Positions 47,199 to 56,422 of a stretch of 64,000 nucleotides of DNA are shown in pieces (the first letter of the stretch is position 1; the number at the start of each line of letters is the position of its first letter). Under the pieces are notes generated by a model, which did not search any database, had not been told where the DNA came from, and saw nothing but the letters and a program-made list of their open reading frames with translations. The translations under genes and the position numbers were made by a program. The DNA is from Streptomyces koelreuteriae (GTDB lineage Bacteria > Actinomycetota > Actinomycetes > Streptomycetales > Streptomycetaceae), in the NCBI RefSeq assembly GCF_018604545.1, contig NZ_CP075896.1, positions 744,001 through 808,000 on the forward strand, written 5' to 3'.

Positions 47199-48146
47199 AT
47201 GCGGGTCGTCATGTTCGGTTACCAGACCTGGGGGCATCGCACCCTGCAAGCCCTCCTGGAGTCCGAGCACGACGTCGTGCTGGTCGTGACCCACCCCAAG
47301 AGCGAGCACGCCTACGAGAAAATCTGGAGCGACTCGGTCGCCGACCTCGCCGAGGAGCACGGTGTGCCCGTGCTGATCCGCAACCGCCCGGACGACGACG
47401 AGCTGTTCGACCGGCTCAAGGAGGCCGACGCGGACATCATCGTCGCCAACAACTGGCGCACGTGGATCCCCCCGCGCATCTTCGACCTCCCGCGCCACGG
47501 CACGCTGAACGTTCACGACTCGCTGCTGCCGAAGTACGCCGGATTCTCCCCGCTGATCTGGGCGCTCATCAACGGCGAGCCCGAGGTGGGCGTCACGGCG
47601 CACATGATGAACGACGAGCTCGACGCCGGTGACATCGTCCGGCAGGAGGCGGTCGCGGTCGGACCCACGGACACCGCCACCGACCTCTTCCACAAGACCG
47701 TCGATCTCATCGCCCCGGTCACCATCGGCGCGCTCGGCCTCATCGCCTCCGGGCAGACCGAGTTCACCAAGCAGGACCGCTCCCAGGCGTCCTTCTTCCA
47801 CAAGCGCGCCGACGAGGACAGCCGCATCGACTGGACCTGGCCTGCGGCGGACCTGGAGCGCCTGGTCCGCGCCCAGTCCGAGCCGTACCCCAGCGCCTAC
47901 ACCTTCCACCGCGGCAAGCGGCTCGACATCCTGGCCGCGTTCGTGTCCGAGGGCCGCTACGGCGGCACCCCCGGCCGCATCTTCTACCGCGAGGGCGACG
48001 GTGTGGTGATCGTCGCCGGTGCCGACGCCCGCAACGGCCGCAACCAGGGCCTCGCCATCACCCGCGTACGCACCGAGGACGGCCGGGAACTGCCCGCCGC
48101 CGAGTACTTCACCTCCATGGGCGGCTACCTCACCAACCGCCCCTGA
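47199..48146 (+). CDS. cchA: Hydroxyornithine N-formyltransferase
   Basis: The 315-residue protein resembles methionyl-tRNA formyltransferase. NVHDSLLPKYAGFSPLIWAL holds the catalytic Asn-x-His region and the SLLPKY loop, and MMNDELDAGDIVRQ gives the catalytic Asp. A smaller C-terminal OB-like domain follows. It should transfer formyl from 10-formyltetrahydrofolate to N5-hydroxyornithine, making the monomer selected by CchH A1. The ATG follows GAGGAGGA. Expression is expected to be iron-repressed from the divergent spacer. Two terminator hairpins follow. Confidence 0.94.
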   Translation: MRVVMFGYQTWGHRTLQALLESEHDVVLVVTHPKSEHAYEKIWSDSVADLAEEHGVPVLIRNRPDDDELFDRLKEADADIIVANNWRTWIPPRIFDLPRHGTLNVHDSLLPKYAGFSPLIWALINGEPEVGVTAHMMNDELDAGDIVRQEAVAVGPTDTATDLFHKTVDLIAPVTIGALGLIASGQTEFTKQDRSQASFFHKRADEDSRIDWTWPAADLERLVRAQSEPYPSAYTFHRGKRLDILAAFVSEGRYGGTPGRIFYREGDGVVIVAGADARNGRNQGLAITRVRTEDGRELPAAEYFTSMGGYLTNRP

Positions 48147-48152
48147 CGTGTC

Positions 48153-48175
48153 GGCCCCGGTACAGTCCCGGGGCC
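48153..48175. terminator. Short hairpin after cchA
   Basis: GGCCCCGG (48153-48160) and CCGGGGCC (48168-48175) form a perfect 8-bp stem with a 7-nt loop just after the cchA stop. It is the first of two hairpins in the spacer. Confidence 0.55.
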
Positions 48176-48183
48176 GGCCGCAC

Positions 48184-48221
48184 ATCGCCGCCGCGCGGAC
48201 TCCGGTCCGTGCGGCGGCGAT
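48184..48221. terminator. Long hairpin between convergent cchA and the 4-TM gene
   Basis: Arms 48184-48200 and 48205-48221 pair over 17 bp with a single G-T wobble and a TCCG loop. It probably terminates transcripts coming from both sides of this convergent junction. Confidence 0.8.
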
Positions 48222-48252
48222 CGCGTGTTCCCCCCTTCCCACGGGTCACGGG

Positions 48253-48807
48253 TCAGAGGGCGAGGCTCCTTACGCAGTCGCGCCACGCCAGGACGAGCAA
48301 CACCAGCAGCGCGGCGTAGCAGACGGCGGGGACGGTGATCCATGCGTCCATGTGCCGGGTCGCCTTGACGAGCAGCAGGGCCGTGTAGGCGAGGTATATG
48401 AGGCCCACGCCCGCGTAGGCCAGGAGGATCACCGCGCGCTGCGGGGTCGTGGCGGTGTGGAGGTTGGAGGCTCGTTCACTCGCCGCGACACCGATGACGT
48501 CACGGTCCAGCGTGCTGCCGGGCGGTTCGACCGCGTCGAGGAGGGTCCGTTCGAGGACGAGGATGGAACGGGCCCGGACGGCGGCGAGATTGACCAGGTG
48601 GGCCTGGAAGGCGGCGACGCAGAAGAGCGGGGACGGCAGGAGGCAGATGATCCACCCCAGGAGATCGAGTTTGTCGTAGAACGCGATGGTGCCGATGAGG
48701 TAGGTGACGGCGGCGGCGACGGTGGCGAGGCTCACGGTGAGAGCGGTGGAGCGGTCGGAGCGGTCCGACTGGTAGATGGCGGTGAGAACGTGCAGACGGT
48801 CGGACAA
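48253..48807 (-). CDS. Small membrane protein with about four TM helices, unknown function
   Basis: The protein has about 184 residues. Hydrophobic segments: two in residues 20-80 (ALTVSLATVAAAVTYLIGTI; LLGWIICLLPSPLFCVAAF), then a charged loop of about 50 residues (LVNLAAVRARSILVLERTLL onward) and two helices near the C-terminus. Its layout, an outside pair of hairpins around a soluble loop, recalls small membrane effectors or sensors of bacterial conflict systems, but I see no diagnostic motif. TTG at 48805-48807 is preferred because AAGGAG is 5 nt away and would abut the in-frame GTG two codons earlier. It follows the giant TPR gene by about 50 bp, so it is probably the last gene of that operon. 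Confidence 0.65.
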   Translation of the reverse strand: MSDRLHVLTAIYQSDRSDRSTALTVSLATVAAAVTYLIGTIAFYDKLDLLGWIICLLPSPLFCVAAFQAHLVNLAAVRARSILVLERTLLDAVEPPGSTLDRDVIGVAASERASNLHTATTPQRAVILLAYAGVGLIYLAYTALLLVKATRHMDAWITVPAVCYAALLVLLVLAWRDCVRSLAL

Positions 48808-48856
48808 CTCCACTCCTTGGCTGACCGGCTGGGCGCCGTGGCGTCGGTGGGTGCGT

Positions 48857-51800
48857 TCACTCCTGGCCGGACGGGTCGTCCAGCACGTCGATGAGGGCCC
48901 TGATCGCGGGCGCGCGGTCCGGGTCCGCCCGCGCCGCCCAACGGGCCAGGTTCACGGCCCGCGCGCGTCGCTGGATCGGCGTGGCCACGGCGGCACCGGC
49001 CCGCATCCCCCGCAGGGCCTGCTCGTTCTCCCCTCGCTCCAGATCCAGGACCGCCCGCAGCACGAAGCCGGCGCCCGGCTCGTCCAGGGCGGCCGGGTTG
49101 GCGTCGGTGAGCAGCCTCAGCCGCGTCGTATCCGCCCGCTCCAGCGCCTCCAGGGCATGGTCCGCGGCGGTCGCCGCATGGGTGACGAGCCTGGCCACCG
49201 TCTCCATGGGCACCGTCCTGGCCAGCGCGACCACCGCCGCGTGTTCTCCCGCGGCCGGGGCGCTCGAGGCGGCGAGGACCTCGGCCGCCGCGTCGGCGCA
49301 CAGTTCCTCGCGGTGCGTTTCGAGGTAGGCGAGCCACTGCTCCCGGGTGGGCTGGTCCATCCAGGCGCGTACGAGTTCCTCGACGGCGTACCGCTCGCGG
49401 CGTTCGGCGAGTACGGCTTCGAGGCCGCGGCGTTCGACGGCGGACAGGAGCTGCCGGAGCTGCGTCAGGCTGTCGTCGTCCGGGCGCAGCATGATGTGCA
49501 GGTCCACCCCTGCGGCGAGGGTGGAGCCGGTGACCGCATCGGCCCGGGCGCGCAGCACGGCTTCCGCGTCGGGCCAGTTCCCGGCGGCCCGCCACGAGCG
49601 GATCAGTTCGAGGTCGGCCTCGGGGACCGGGCTCACCGCCCACTCGGGCAGTCCCGACGGTGGAGGATCCAGCGACAGCGCGACGGCGCGGATCCGCTGC
49701 CGGACCCGGCGGGTCAGATACGCGGGGGAGCGCGCGTCATCGCCCTGGGCGGCGTTCGCGGCCCGGACCAGGGCGTCGGCGGCCGCGGGCCCGTCGCCCC
49801 GGCTCGCGTACCAGTCGGCCGCGCCCGCCCGGACTTCCGCGCGTCCGTGGCCCTCGGGGAGGGCGTCCGCCGAGGCCTCCCAGGCGGCGGACGCCTCGGC
49901 AGGCGAGCGGATCGTGAGCAGGTCGGCCAAGGCCCAGGTGGACACGGCCAGTTCCGGAGTGAACGCCGCCGGGTCGTCGCCCGCGAGGTCGCGAAGAAGC
50001 TCCACGCCCTCCTGGCCGGCCGCCAGCGCTCCCTCGAAGTCCTGGGTGAGGTAGAGGGCCGAGGCGAGGGCGTTCAGGGTGCCGGCCAGGTCGGAGGTGA
50101 AGGCGGGTTCGGCCAGCACCAGTGCGCGCAGCAGGTCCGCCGCCTCCCGGACCGCCTCCAGCGCCCCGCGTCGGTCCCGCAGGGCCAGCCGGGCGGAGGA
50201 GACGTTGTTCAGCGCCTTGCACAGGTCCGGCACGACGGCCGTCGGGTGGGCCGCCATCGACGCGCGATACAGAAGCACCGCTTCCTCCGCCGAGTCGAGC
50301 GCCCCCTGGTGGTCCTCGGTGTCCGACCGGACAGCGGACAGGTTGTTCAACGCCCTGGCCAGATCGGCGGTGAACGCGTCGCCTCTCTCCGTCACGGCCT
50401 CCCGGTACAGACCGACCGCCTCCTGAGCCGCGGACAGGGCATCGGGGAGGTTCTCCGACTCGTAGCGGCACCGGGCCAGGTTGTTCACCGCCATGGCGAG
50501 GTCGGGGAGGAATCCCTCGCGGTCGGCCGTGGCGAGTGCGCGGTAGAGGGCGACGCTCGCCTCGGCGGCCTCCGACGCCCGTTCGTGGTCACCGGTCTCG
50601 GTCAGCTTCACGGACCGGTTGTTGAGCGCACCGGCGAGCTGGGGATTCCAGGCGTCCCCGTTGATACCGGCCAGCTCGCGGAAGAGACCGACCGCCTCCT
50701 CGTCGAGGAGCAGGGCACGCTCGCGACCGCCCACGTCACCGACCAGAACCGAGAGGTTGTTCACCGCGGCGGCCAGATCCGGCAGCACGGCCGCCCTGTT
50801 GACCGCCGCCAGACGGCGGTACAGCGCGAGAGCCTCCTCTCCCGCCTTGGCCGCCCCGGGGCGATCGCCCACCAGCCAGAGGCGGTGGGCGAGGTTGTTG
50901 AGCGAGATCGCCAGTTCTCGGGTGAAGGCGGCGGGTTCGGCCGATGCCAGCCGGCGTCGCAGGGCCACCGCTTCCCGGGCGACGGCGAGCGCACCGGTCC
51001 GATCGCCCGCGTCCGAGCGCCGGAGGGACAGCGTGTTCAGCGCCCGGGCCGTTTCGGCGGCGTACGCGCCGCCTTTTGTGTCCGACGCGTGCCGGCACAG
51101 CCGGGCGGCCTCCTCCGCCGCCTCCAGCGCACCACCGACGTCTCCGTCGGCCGCGCGGCCGGCGGACAGGTTGCCGAGCGCCCCGGCGAGGTCGAGGACG
51201 TACACGTCCTGGTCCTCGTCGAACAGGCCCCGGTACAGGTCCACCGCCTCGCCGGCCGCCGCCACCGCACCCCGGCGGTCGCCGGTCTCGGCACGCCGGT
51301 TGCCCAGTGTGTTCAGCGACATCGCCAGGTCGGCGGCGAACACGTCCGTGTCGTCCGCGGCCAGGGCGCGGTACAGCGCGGTGGATTCCTCGGCGTCGGA
51401 CAGGGCAGCTGGGAAATCGCCTGTGCGGGAGCGGCACACCGACAGGTTGTTCAGGGACGCCGCCAACTCCTCGGTGAAGACCGCGCGGTTGACGACCACG
51501 AGGTGCCGGTACAGGGCGGTGGACTCGAAGGCCGCCTCCAGTGCGGCGTCGTCGTCACCGGCGCCGGAACGGTGGCCGCTCACATTGTTCAACGCGTGCG
51601 CCAGGTCGGCGGCGGTGTCGTCGGTCTCTCCGGACAGCAGCCGGCGCCGCAGGGCGACCGCCTCCTCCCCCGCGGCGCGTGCTCCCTCCCGGTCCTCCAT
51701 CGCCGACCGGCAATGGGAGAGGTTGCCGAGGGACACGGCCAGATCGGACACGTACGCGTCGCGCAGGTCGTTCGAGGAGGCAGCGCGCACGAGGTCCCGG

Positions 51801-54244
51801 TGGATCCGCACGGCCTCGTCGGCGGCGGACAGCGCACCGGCCCGGTCGTCGGTCGCGGCCCTGCTGGTCGCCAGGGTGTTCAGCGACCTCGCCAGGGACT
51901 CCTGGTGTTCCGGTCCCGGTTCGGCCACGAGCCTCCGCTGCAACCGCACGGCACTCTCGGCCGCGTCCACGGCACCGTACCGATCGCCCGTGGCACCCCG
52001 GTGGGTCGCCAGGTCGTTGAACGCGCCCGCGAGGTTGGGGAGATGGAGGCCGGGGTCAGAGAGAGCGAGGTCGCTGTAGAGGGGGACGGCCTCCTCGATC
52101 GCCTCCAGCGCACCCGACCGGTCCCCGGCGTCGTCACGGCGTCTGCTCGCCAGGAACAGCAGTTCACCCAGCTCGTCCGGCTCCGCGCCGCCGGCCCGGC
52201 CCTCCTCCAGCCTGCGTTCGTCGACGATCAGGGCGAGGCGCCACAGGCTGGCGGCCCCGAACGGAAGGGCCGCTGAGATGTCGTCCAGAGGGAGAGGGGT
52301 GTCGGAGGCGGCGGCTAGTTCTTCGAGGACGTTCCGCGCGGCGCCTCCCAGCGCGGCGGCCACGGCGGCGGCCAGTGGCCAGCGCCCCGGCTCGGACCGC
52401 AGGAGCGCCTCGATGTGGGCGGCGGCGGCCGGTTCGTCGTTGCGTCCGGCGCGGGTCAGCACGGTGAGGGCGCCGCGCAGCCCCTCTCCCAGGTCGTTCT
52501 CGTCGAGCAGGGTGCCGATGTGGAGGCAGCGCTCCAGGAGGTCCGGACGGTGTTCGAGGGTGGTCAGCAGATGGTGGTCGCCCACGGGATCGGGCCGGAT
52601 CGCGACGTACTCCCCCGGCCCGGGGTCCATGCAGGTGACGAGGGTGTCGGCGATCTGCTCCCGGAGGTCGTGGGCCTCGGCGAGCCGGGCCACGGCCGTG
52701 AGGGCTTCGGCGGCCCGGTGCGGGGCGGGGGTGAGAAGGGTCAGGCATGCCGCGGCCTCGGCGATGAGGCCGGTGTACCGCAGGGGCGTACCGGTGCGGT
52801 GCTCGAAGGTGGTGTTCCAGTAGCGGCGTTCGTGGCGCAGTACCTCGTCGTACAGGGCGGCGGAGGTGACCGGGAGCGGATCCCTGCCGCGGGCCGCGAG
52901 CCAGCCGAGCAGCACCAGGTCCAGACTGGTCCAGCGGGTCCCTGGGTCCGGGTCCGGCAGACGGGGCGGGCTGTCGTGGGGGCCTTGGCGGACCGCGGCG
53001 CACGTCCGCAGGAAGAGATCCTCGGGCCGGGGGTGGGCGTCCGGCAGTTCGATGTGCTCCAGCCGGTGGGGGTGGGCGTCGGACTCGAGCGCGTCGGTGA
53101 TCCGGGTCAGCCACTCCCCTTCGCGTTCCCTCGCGGTGAGCACGACGACGGCCGGGCGGGGTCGGCGCGCCACCACGCGCAGCAGGTCGATCGTGGAGCC
53201 TGCCCGGGCGTCGGCGTAGTCGACGAGGACGAGCAGGGGTGCGGTGACCTCGGCCAGCCACTCCCACGACCGGTCGGTCCCGGCCCGCTCCCGCAGGACG
53301 CCCGTGTACCAGCCGGCTCGGGCCATCCGGTCGACCAGTTCCAGACCGAGCCGGGTCTTCCCGGAGCCGCCGCGGCCGGTGATGACGGCGAGCGTGGTGT
53401 GCGGTGCGCGGGCACCGTCCTCGCACAGCGCCGACAGCACGGTCAGTTCGTCCCGGCTCTGGAAGGGCGTGACCTGGAACTCGGCCCTCAGCAGGCGCAG
53501 TGCCGACTCGGCCGTGCCCGGTTCGCGGTAGGGGTCGCGCAGCGGCAGCACCGCGGGCAACTCAGCGGGGGTGTAGGGGGTCACGTCCGGGTCCGCCGGC
53601 ACACCGACCCGCCAGCGGTACGCGGTCGAGGTGAGCTGGGCGTGTCCCGTCGCGGCGGCGGTGGCGAGGTCGGTGTCCGTCCCGGGTCCGGCCACGCCCA
53701 GGGGGTGGGAGATCCCGTTCGGGTCCAGCACCAGCATGCCGCGCGGCGGGCCGTCCAGTCCGGCCTGTACCTCGTCAGGCAACTCCAGCGGAGGATCGGG
53801 CCATACGCCGTCGTTCGGCAGGCCGGCGGGCCAGGTGCGGGTCAGGGCGACCGCGACCAGGGCGTGTCCGGGCCGGCCCGGTTCGGCCGCGTCCAGGACC
53901 ACGACCGCCGTGCGCAGCCCCGCGTGCCGGAAGGCACCGGCGAGCAGGACGGCGAGGTCGAGACAGGTGCCGTTGCGGGGCGCCACGAGCATCTCGGCCG
54001 GGGGTCTGATCCACTGGCCGTCCGGCCCGCTGTCGAGCGGCTCGTGGGCGTAGCCGATCCCGGCCTGCCGCAGCCGGTCCCAGACGACCCGCACCCGTTG
54101 CAGGACCGGGGCGTCCGAGGGCCCGGGGATCCGCGCGTGCATGCGTACGGCGTGGGGCACGACGTAGCGGGCCAGGTCGGCGGGGGCCGCGTCGGCCGAC
54201 CAGGGCGGCCACGCGGTCCGGTCGTCACTCGAGGCCGGTGTCAT
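48857..54244 (-). CDS. Giant protein: transglutaminase-like domain, P-loop NTPase, about 16 TPR-like repeats
   Basis: The protein has 1,795 residues. Residues 20-215 resemble a transglutaminase/cysteine-protease fold with Cys94 (NGTCLDLAVLL), His127 (GHALVAV) and Asp174 (LVLDPNG) as a likely triad. A P-loop NTPase follows: Walker A GRGGSGKT (about 290-297) and Walker B LLVLVDYAD (about 337-345). After a helical region to about 690 come 16-17 repeats of about 45-48 residues with the pattern ALNNLS...GD...AL..AEEAV.LYR.L, then a helical C-terminus of about 300 residues. This resembles STAND-type signal-transducing NTPases. Its ATG overlaps the upstream hydrolase gene by 20 bp. The function is unknown. 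Confidence 0.85.
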   Translation of the reverse strand: MTPASSDDRTAWPPWSADAAPADLARYVVPHAVRMHARIPGPSDAPVLQRVRVVWDRLRQAGIGYAHEPLDSGPDGQWIRPPAEMLVAPRNGTCLDLAVLLAGAFRHAGLRTAVVVLDAAEPGRPGHALVAVALTRTWPAGLPNDGVWPDPPLELPDEVQAGLDGPPRGMLVLDPNGISHPLGVAGPGTDTDLATAAATGHAQLTSTAYRWRVGVPADPDVTPYTPAELPAVLPLRDPYREPGTAESALRLLRAEFQVTPFQSRDELTVLSALCEDGARAPHTTLAVITGRGGSGKTRLGLELVDRMARAGWYTGVLRERAGTDRSWEWLAEVTAPLLVLVDYADARAGSTIDLLRVVARRPRPAVVVLTAREREGEWLTRITDALESDAHPHRLEHIELPDAHPRPEDLFLRTCAAVRQGPHDSPPRLPDPDPGTRWTSLDLVLLGWLAARGRDPLPVTSAALYDEVLRHERRYWNTTFEHRTGTPLRYTGLIAEAAACLTLLTPAPHRAAEALTAVARLAEAHDLREQIADTLVTCMDPGPGEYVAIRPDPVGDHHLLTTLEHRPDLLERCLHIGTLLDENDLGEGLRGALTVLTRAGRNDEPAAAAHIEALLRSEPGRWPLAAAVAAALGGAARNVLEELAAASDTPLPLDDISAALPFGAASLWRLALIVDERRLEEGRAGGAEPDELGELLFLASRRRDDAGDRSGALEAIEEAVPLYSDLALSDPGLHLPNLAGAFNDLATHRGATGDRYGAVDAAESAVRLQRRLVAEPGPEHQESLARSLNTLATSRAATDDRAGALSAADEAVRIHRDLVRAASSNDLRDAYVSDLAVSLGNLSHCRSAMEDREGARAAGEEAVALRRRLLSGETDDTAADLAHALNNVSGHRSGAGDDDAALEAAFESTALYRHLVVVNRAVFTEELAASLNNLSVCRSRTGDFPAALSDAEESTALYRALAADDTDVFAADLAMSLNTLGNRRAETGDRRGAVAAAGEAVDLYRGLFDEDQDVYVLDLAGALGNLSAGRAADGDVGGALEAAEEAARLCRHASDTKGGAYAAETARALNTLSLRRSDAGDRTGALAVAREAVALRRRLASAEPAAFTRELAISLNNLAHRLWLVGDRPGAAKAGEEALALYRRLAAVNRAAVLPDLAAAVNNLSVLVGDVGGRERALLLDEEAVGLFRELAGINGDAWNPQLAGALNNRSVKLTETGDHERASEAAEASVALYRALATADREGFLPDLAMAVNNLARCRYESENLPDALSAAQEAVGLYREAVTERGDAFTADLARALNNLSAVRSDTEDHQGALDSAEEAVLLYRASMAAHPTAVVPDLCKALNNVSSARLALRDRRGALEAVREAADLLRALVLAEPAFTSDLAGTLNALASALYLTQDFEGALAAGQEGVELLRDLAGDDPAAFTPELAVSTWALADLLTIRSPAEASAAWEASADALPEGHGRAEVRAGAADWYASRGDGPAAADALVRAANAAQGDDARSPAYLTRRVRQRIRAVALSLDPPPSGLPEWAVSPVPEADLELIRSWRAAGNWPDAEAVLRARADAVTGSTLAAGVDLHIMLRPDDDSLTQLRQLLSAVERRGLEAVLAERRERYAVEELVRAWMDQPTREQWLAYLETHREELCADAAAEVLAASSAPAAGEHAAVVALARTVPMETVARLVTHAATAADHALEALERADTTRLRLLTDANPAALDEPGAGFVLRAVLDLERGENEQALRGMRAGAAVATPIQRRARAVNLARWAARADPDRAPAIRALIDVLDDPSGQE

Positions 54245-55718
54245 CGAGCACCTGCACCGTCTGTACGGCGGTCGCGTCGGTCAGATCCCGGGCGACGACC
54301 CTCATCTTCACCAGGCCGGGCGGCAGTCCGGGCAGCCGGCCGAGGAAGGCGCACCGACCGGCGTCCCACTCAAGCCGGACGTCGACGCGGGGCCAGGGCG
54401 GCCGGCCGTCCTCCGTCACCGGTTCCGCTCCGGCCCACACCGTGGCCCGTGCGGCGTCGACCCGTTCTCCGGCGAGGGTCAGGGGGGTGACGGCGAGGGT
54501 GATCGGCCGGTCGCGCAGGTGGAGTTCGTCCAGGTCCATGCCGAGGGTGACCGGGCTGTCCTGCCGGGCCCGGTACGCGGAGAGAGCCGCGTCGCTGCGG
54601 AAGGCGTCGAGCAGGTCCGCGGTCTCCCCCAGGTCCGCGATGGGGCCGTGCCGTCGGTGTACGTGCAGGTGGGTACGGGGGTAGTTGTCCATCTCCACGG
54701 GCAGCCCGCAGTACGCGGGGACGGTGCCGTCGCCGAGCCCCGCGCTCCAGCCGCCGAGCCCGGGGCCCGGCGGGACGTCCTTGGTGACGGTCACCTCGCT
54801 GCCGTCCCAGGAGCAGGAGCGCAGGGTGGCGTGGCCGAATCCGATGCGGGGCATGACCGCCGGCGGGACGAGGAGGTTCTGCCAGCCCTGTTCGATCTCC
54901 CGGTGCATGGTGTGGGCCCGTTCGGCGGGCTCGCGCAGCCAGGGCACGGGCAGTTGGTGCGGCCGGAGCAGGCGCGGCGGATGCGGAGGACCGTCGCCAC
55001 CGGAGGGGCGCGGGGCGTCGGGGGCGCTTCGGTCGTCGACGGCGGGGTAGCGCGGCAGCAGGTCCGCGAGTCCCTGCCAGCCGCGCACGACCTCGACGGG
55101 CCGTGTGATGCGGAAGGGGCCGACGGGCAGTCCGTGCGCCATCACCTCCAGGGCCTTGGGTGCGCCCCTGTGGGGAGTGCCGAGGGTGATGATGCCGCGG
55201 CACCAGCGGGCACCGCCGAGTACGGCGGCCCAATAGCGGGCCACCAGGCCGCCCATGGAGTGGGCGACGATGACGACTCGGGCCTCGCGGTCCGCCTCGT
55301 CCGGCCAGAGGTGCTCCAGCCGAGGCAGCAGTTGGGCGTCCAGTGTCCGCGCGGCATCGGCGACTCCGAGGCGGAAGTCGTAGCCGACGGCGACGACGCC
55401 GGCGTCGAGGTCGGGTTCCGGCGCGGTCCCGTCGTCGACGACGGCCCCGGCTCGCTTCCCCAGCCGGGCGAGGAGCCGGTCGTAGCCGGGAACCACGGTC
55501 CACAGCCCGAACGCCCTGGTGGCCCGGACGAGTCCCGCGGGGGCGAGCCTCGGGTACCTGTCGACACTCAGCCGCTCCGGGTCCCGCAGCAGATCGAGGT
55601 CCTTCCGGAGGGTGCCCCAGACCGACTCCCCGCTCGGGCGCCCGCGTCGGCCGGGGACGGCGAGGACCGTTCCCCCCAGTCCCGGCAGGACGACGACCAA
55701 GTGATCGCGAACCCCCAA
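54225..55718 (-). CDS. LCAT-like alpha/beta hydrolase (lipase/acyltransferase family)
   Basis: The protein has about 497 residues. It starts HLVVVLPGLGGTVLAVPG, then has the nucleophile elbow AHSMGGLVARYW (Ser near residue 154), TLGTPHRGAPKAL and a later His-rich THLHVHRRHGPI that may provide the catalytic His. This order matches LCAT/PDAT-type phospholipid hydrolases and acyltransferases. A C-terminal beta-rich region of about 110 residues follows. There is no signal peptide. TTG at 55718 is preferred because AGGGGGAG stands 5 nt upstream; an in-frame GTG at 55736 lacks one. It is the first gene of the operon and overlaps the TPR-protein gene by 20 bp. Confidence 0.8.
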   Translation of the reverse strand: MGVRDHLVVVLPGLGGTVLAVPGRRGRPSGESVWGTLRKDLDLLRDPERLSVDRYPRLAPAGLVRATRAFGLWTVVPGYDRLLARLGKRAGAVVDDGTAPEPDLDAGVVAVGYDFRLGVADAARTLDAQLLPRLEHLWPDEADREARVVIVAHSMGGLVARYWAAVLGGARWCRGIITLGTPHRGAPKALEVMAHGLPVGPFRITRPVEVVRGWQGLADLLPRYPAVDDRSAPDAPRPSGGDGPPHPPRLLRPHQLPVPWLREPAERAHTMHREIEQGWQNLLVPPAVMPRIGFGHATLRSCSWDGSEVTVTKDVPPGPGLGGWSAGLGDGTVPAYCGLPVEMDNYPRTHLHVHRRHGPIADLGETADLLDAFRSDAALSAYRARQDSPVTLGMDLDELHLRDRPITLAVTPLTLAGERVDAARATVWAGAEPVTEDGRPPWPRVDVRLEWDAGRCAFLGRLPGLPPGLVKMRVVARDLTDATAVQTVQVLDDTGLE

Positions 55719-55829
55719 CGCGCTCCCCCTCGCCACGAGCCACTGCCACTGCCACTGCCACCCATGCCTGTACGAATGGTAAGCGGGCCGCCACCCACCG
55801 TGCCGCCCTCTTGCGGCTGCGGGGTGACG

Positions 55830-56336
55830 TCAGTTGGGGTTCGCGGAGGGGCCGATGCCTTGCATCTCCTGGACGGTGCCGCCGAGTTTGGCGCGCAGGT
55901 GCTCGTACATGCCGGGTTTGGCGCTGACCACCCAGCGCATGCCGACGAGGTACTTGCCGCCGTACACGCGGGCCGAGTCCAGCCAGGTCTCCTTGAGTTT
56001 CTCCTCGGGGAAGGTGGTGATGAGGAAGTCGCCCTTCTCGGTGTGGCACACGCCCTCGCGCAGCTCGTCCGCCTCGGTGCGGATCTTCGCCTTGCAGCCG
56101 GCCAGCCCGGCGATGACCTCGACCTTCGCCGGGGCGACGACACCGGCGGCGGGAGCGGCCGCCCCGGTGGGCGTCGCCGCCTTGTCGCTGCCGGCCGGCT
56201 CCTTGTCGTCGCCGCCGCCGCAGGCGCTGACCAGGGGGAGCACGACCAGGGCGCCCACCGCCGCGGCGGCGCGCAGCCGGTGGGCGGGGGACGGGGTCCG
56301 GCGATTGTTCGGTGCGTGCGGTTGCTGCTGGGACAC
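55830..56336 (-). CDS. Small secreted lipoprotein, unknown function
   Basis: The protein has about 168 residues. A signal peptide ends with lipobox VSAC followed by Gly/Asp, so it is anchored outside the cell. After a Thr/Ala/Pro linker, a soluble domain of about 100 residues contains two Cys (AGLAGCKAKI and REGVCHT) that could form a disulfide, and segments KGDFLITTF and GKYLVGMRWVV. I do not recognise the family. GTG at 56334-56336 follows GGAGAGG. It lies 86 bp after the ABC exporter stop on the same strand, so the two may share a transcript. Confidence 0.68.
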   Translation of the reverse strand: MSQQQPHAPNNRRTPSPAHRLRAAAAVGALVVLPLVSACGGGDDKEPAGSDKAATPTGAAAPAAGVVAPAKVEVIAGLAGCKAKIRTEADELREGVCHTEKGDFLITTFPEEKLKETWLDSARVYGGKYLVGMRWVVSAKPGMYEHLRAKLGGTVQEMQGIGPSANPN

Positions 56337-56422
56337 GTCGCCTCTCCGGATGCGCGCTGTTCTGCCCTGGTGGGCAGGAGGGAGTACTCGAAGAGGGGGT
56401 ACGGATGCGCGCCCGGGGGCGT

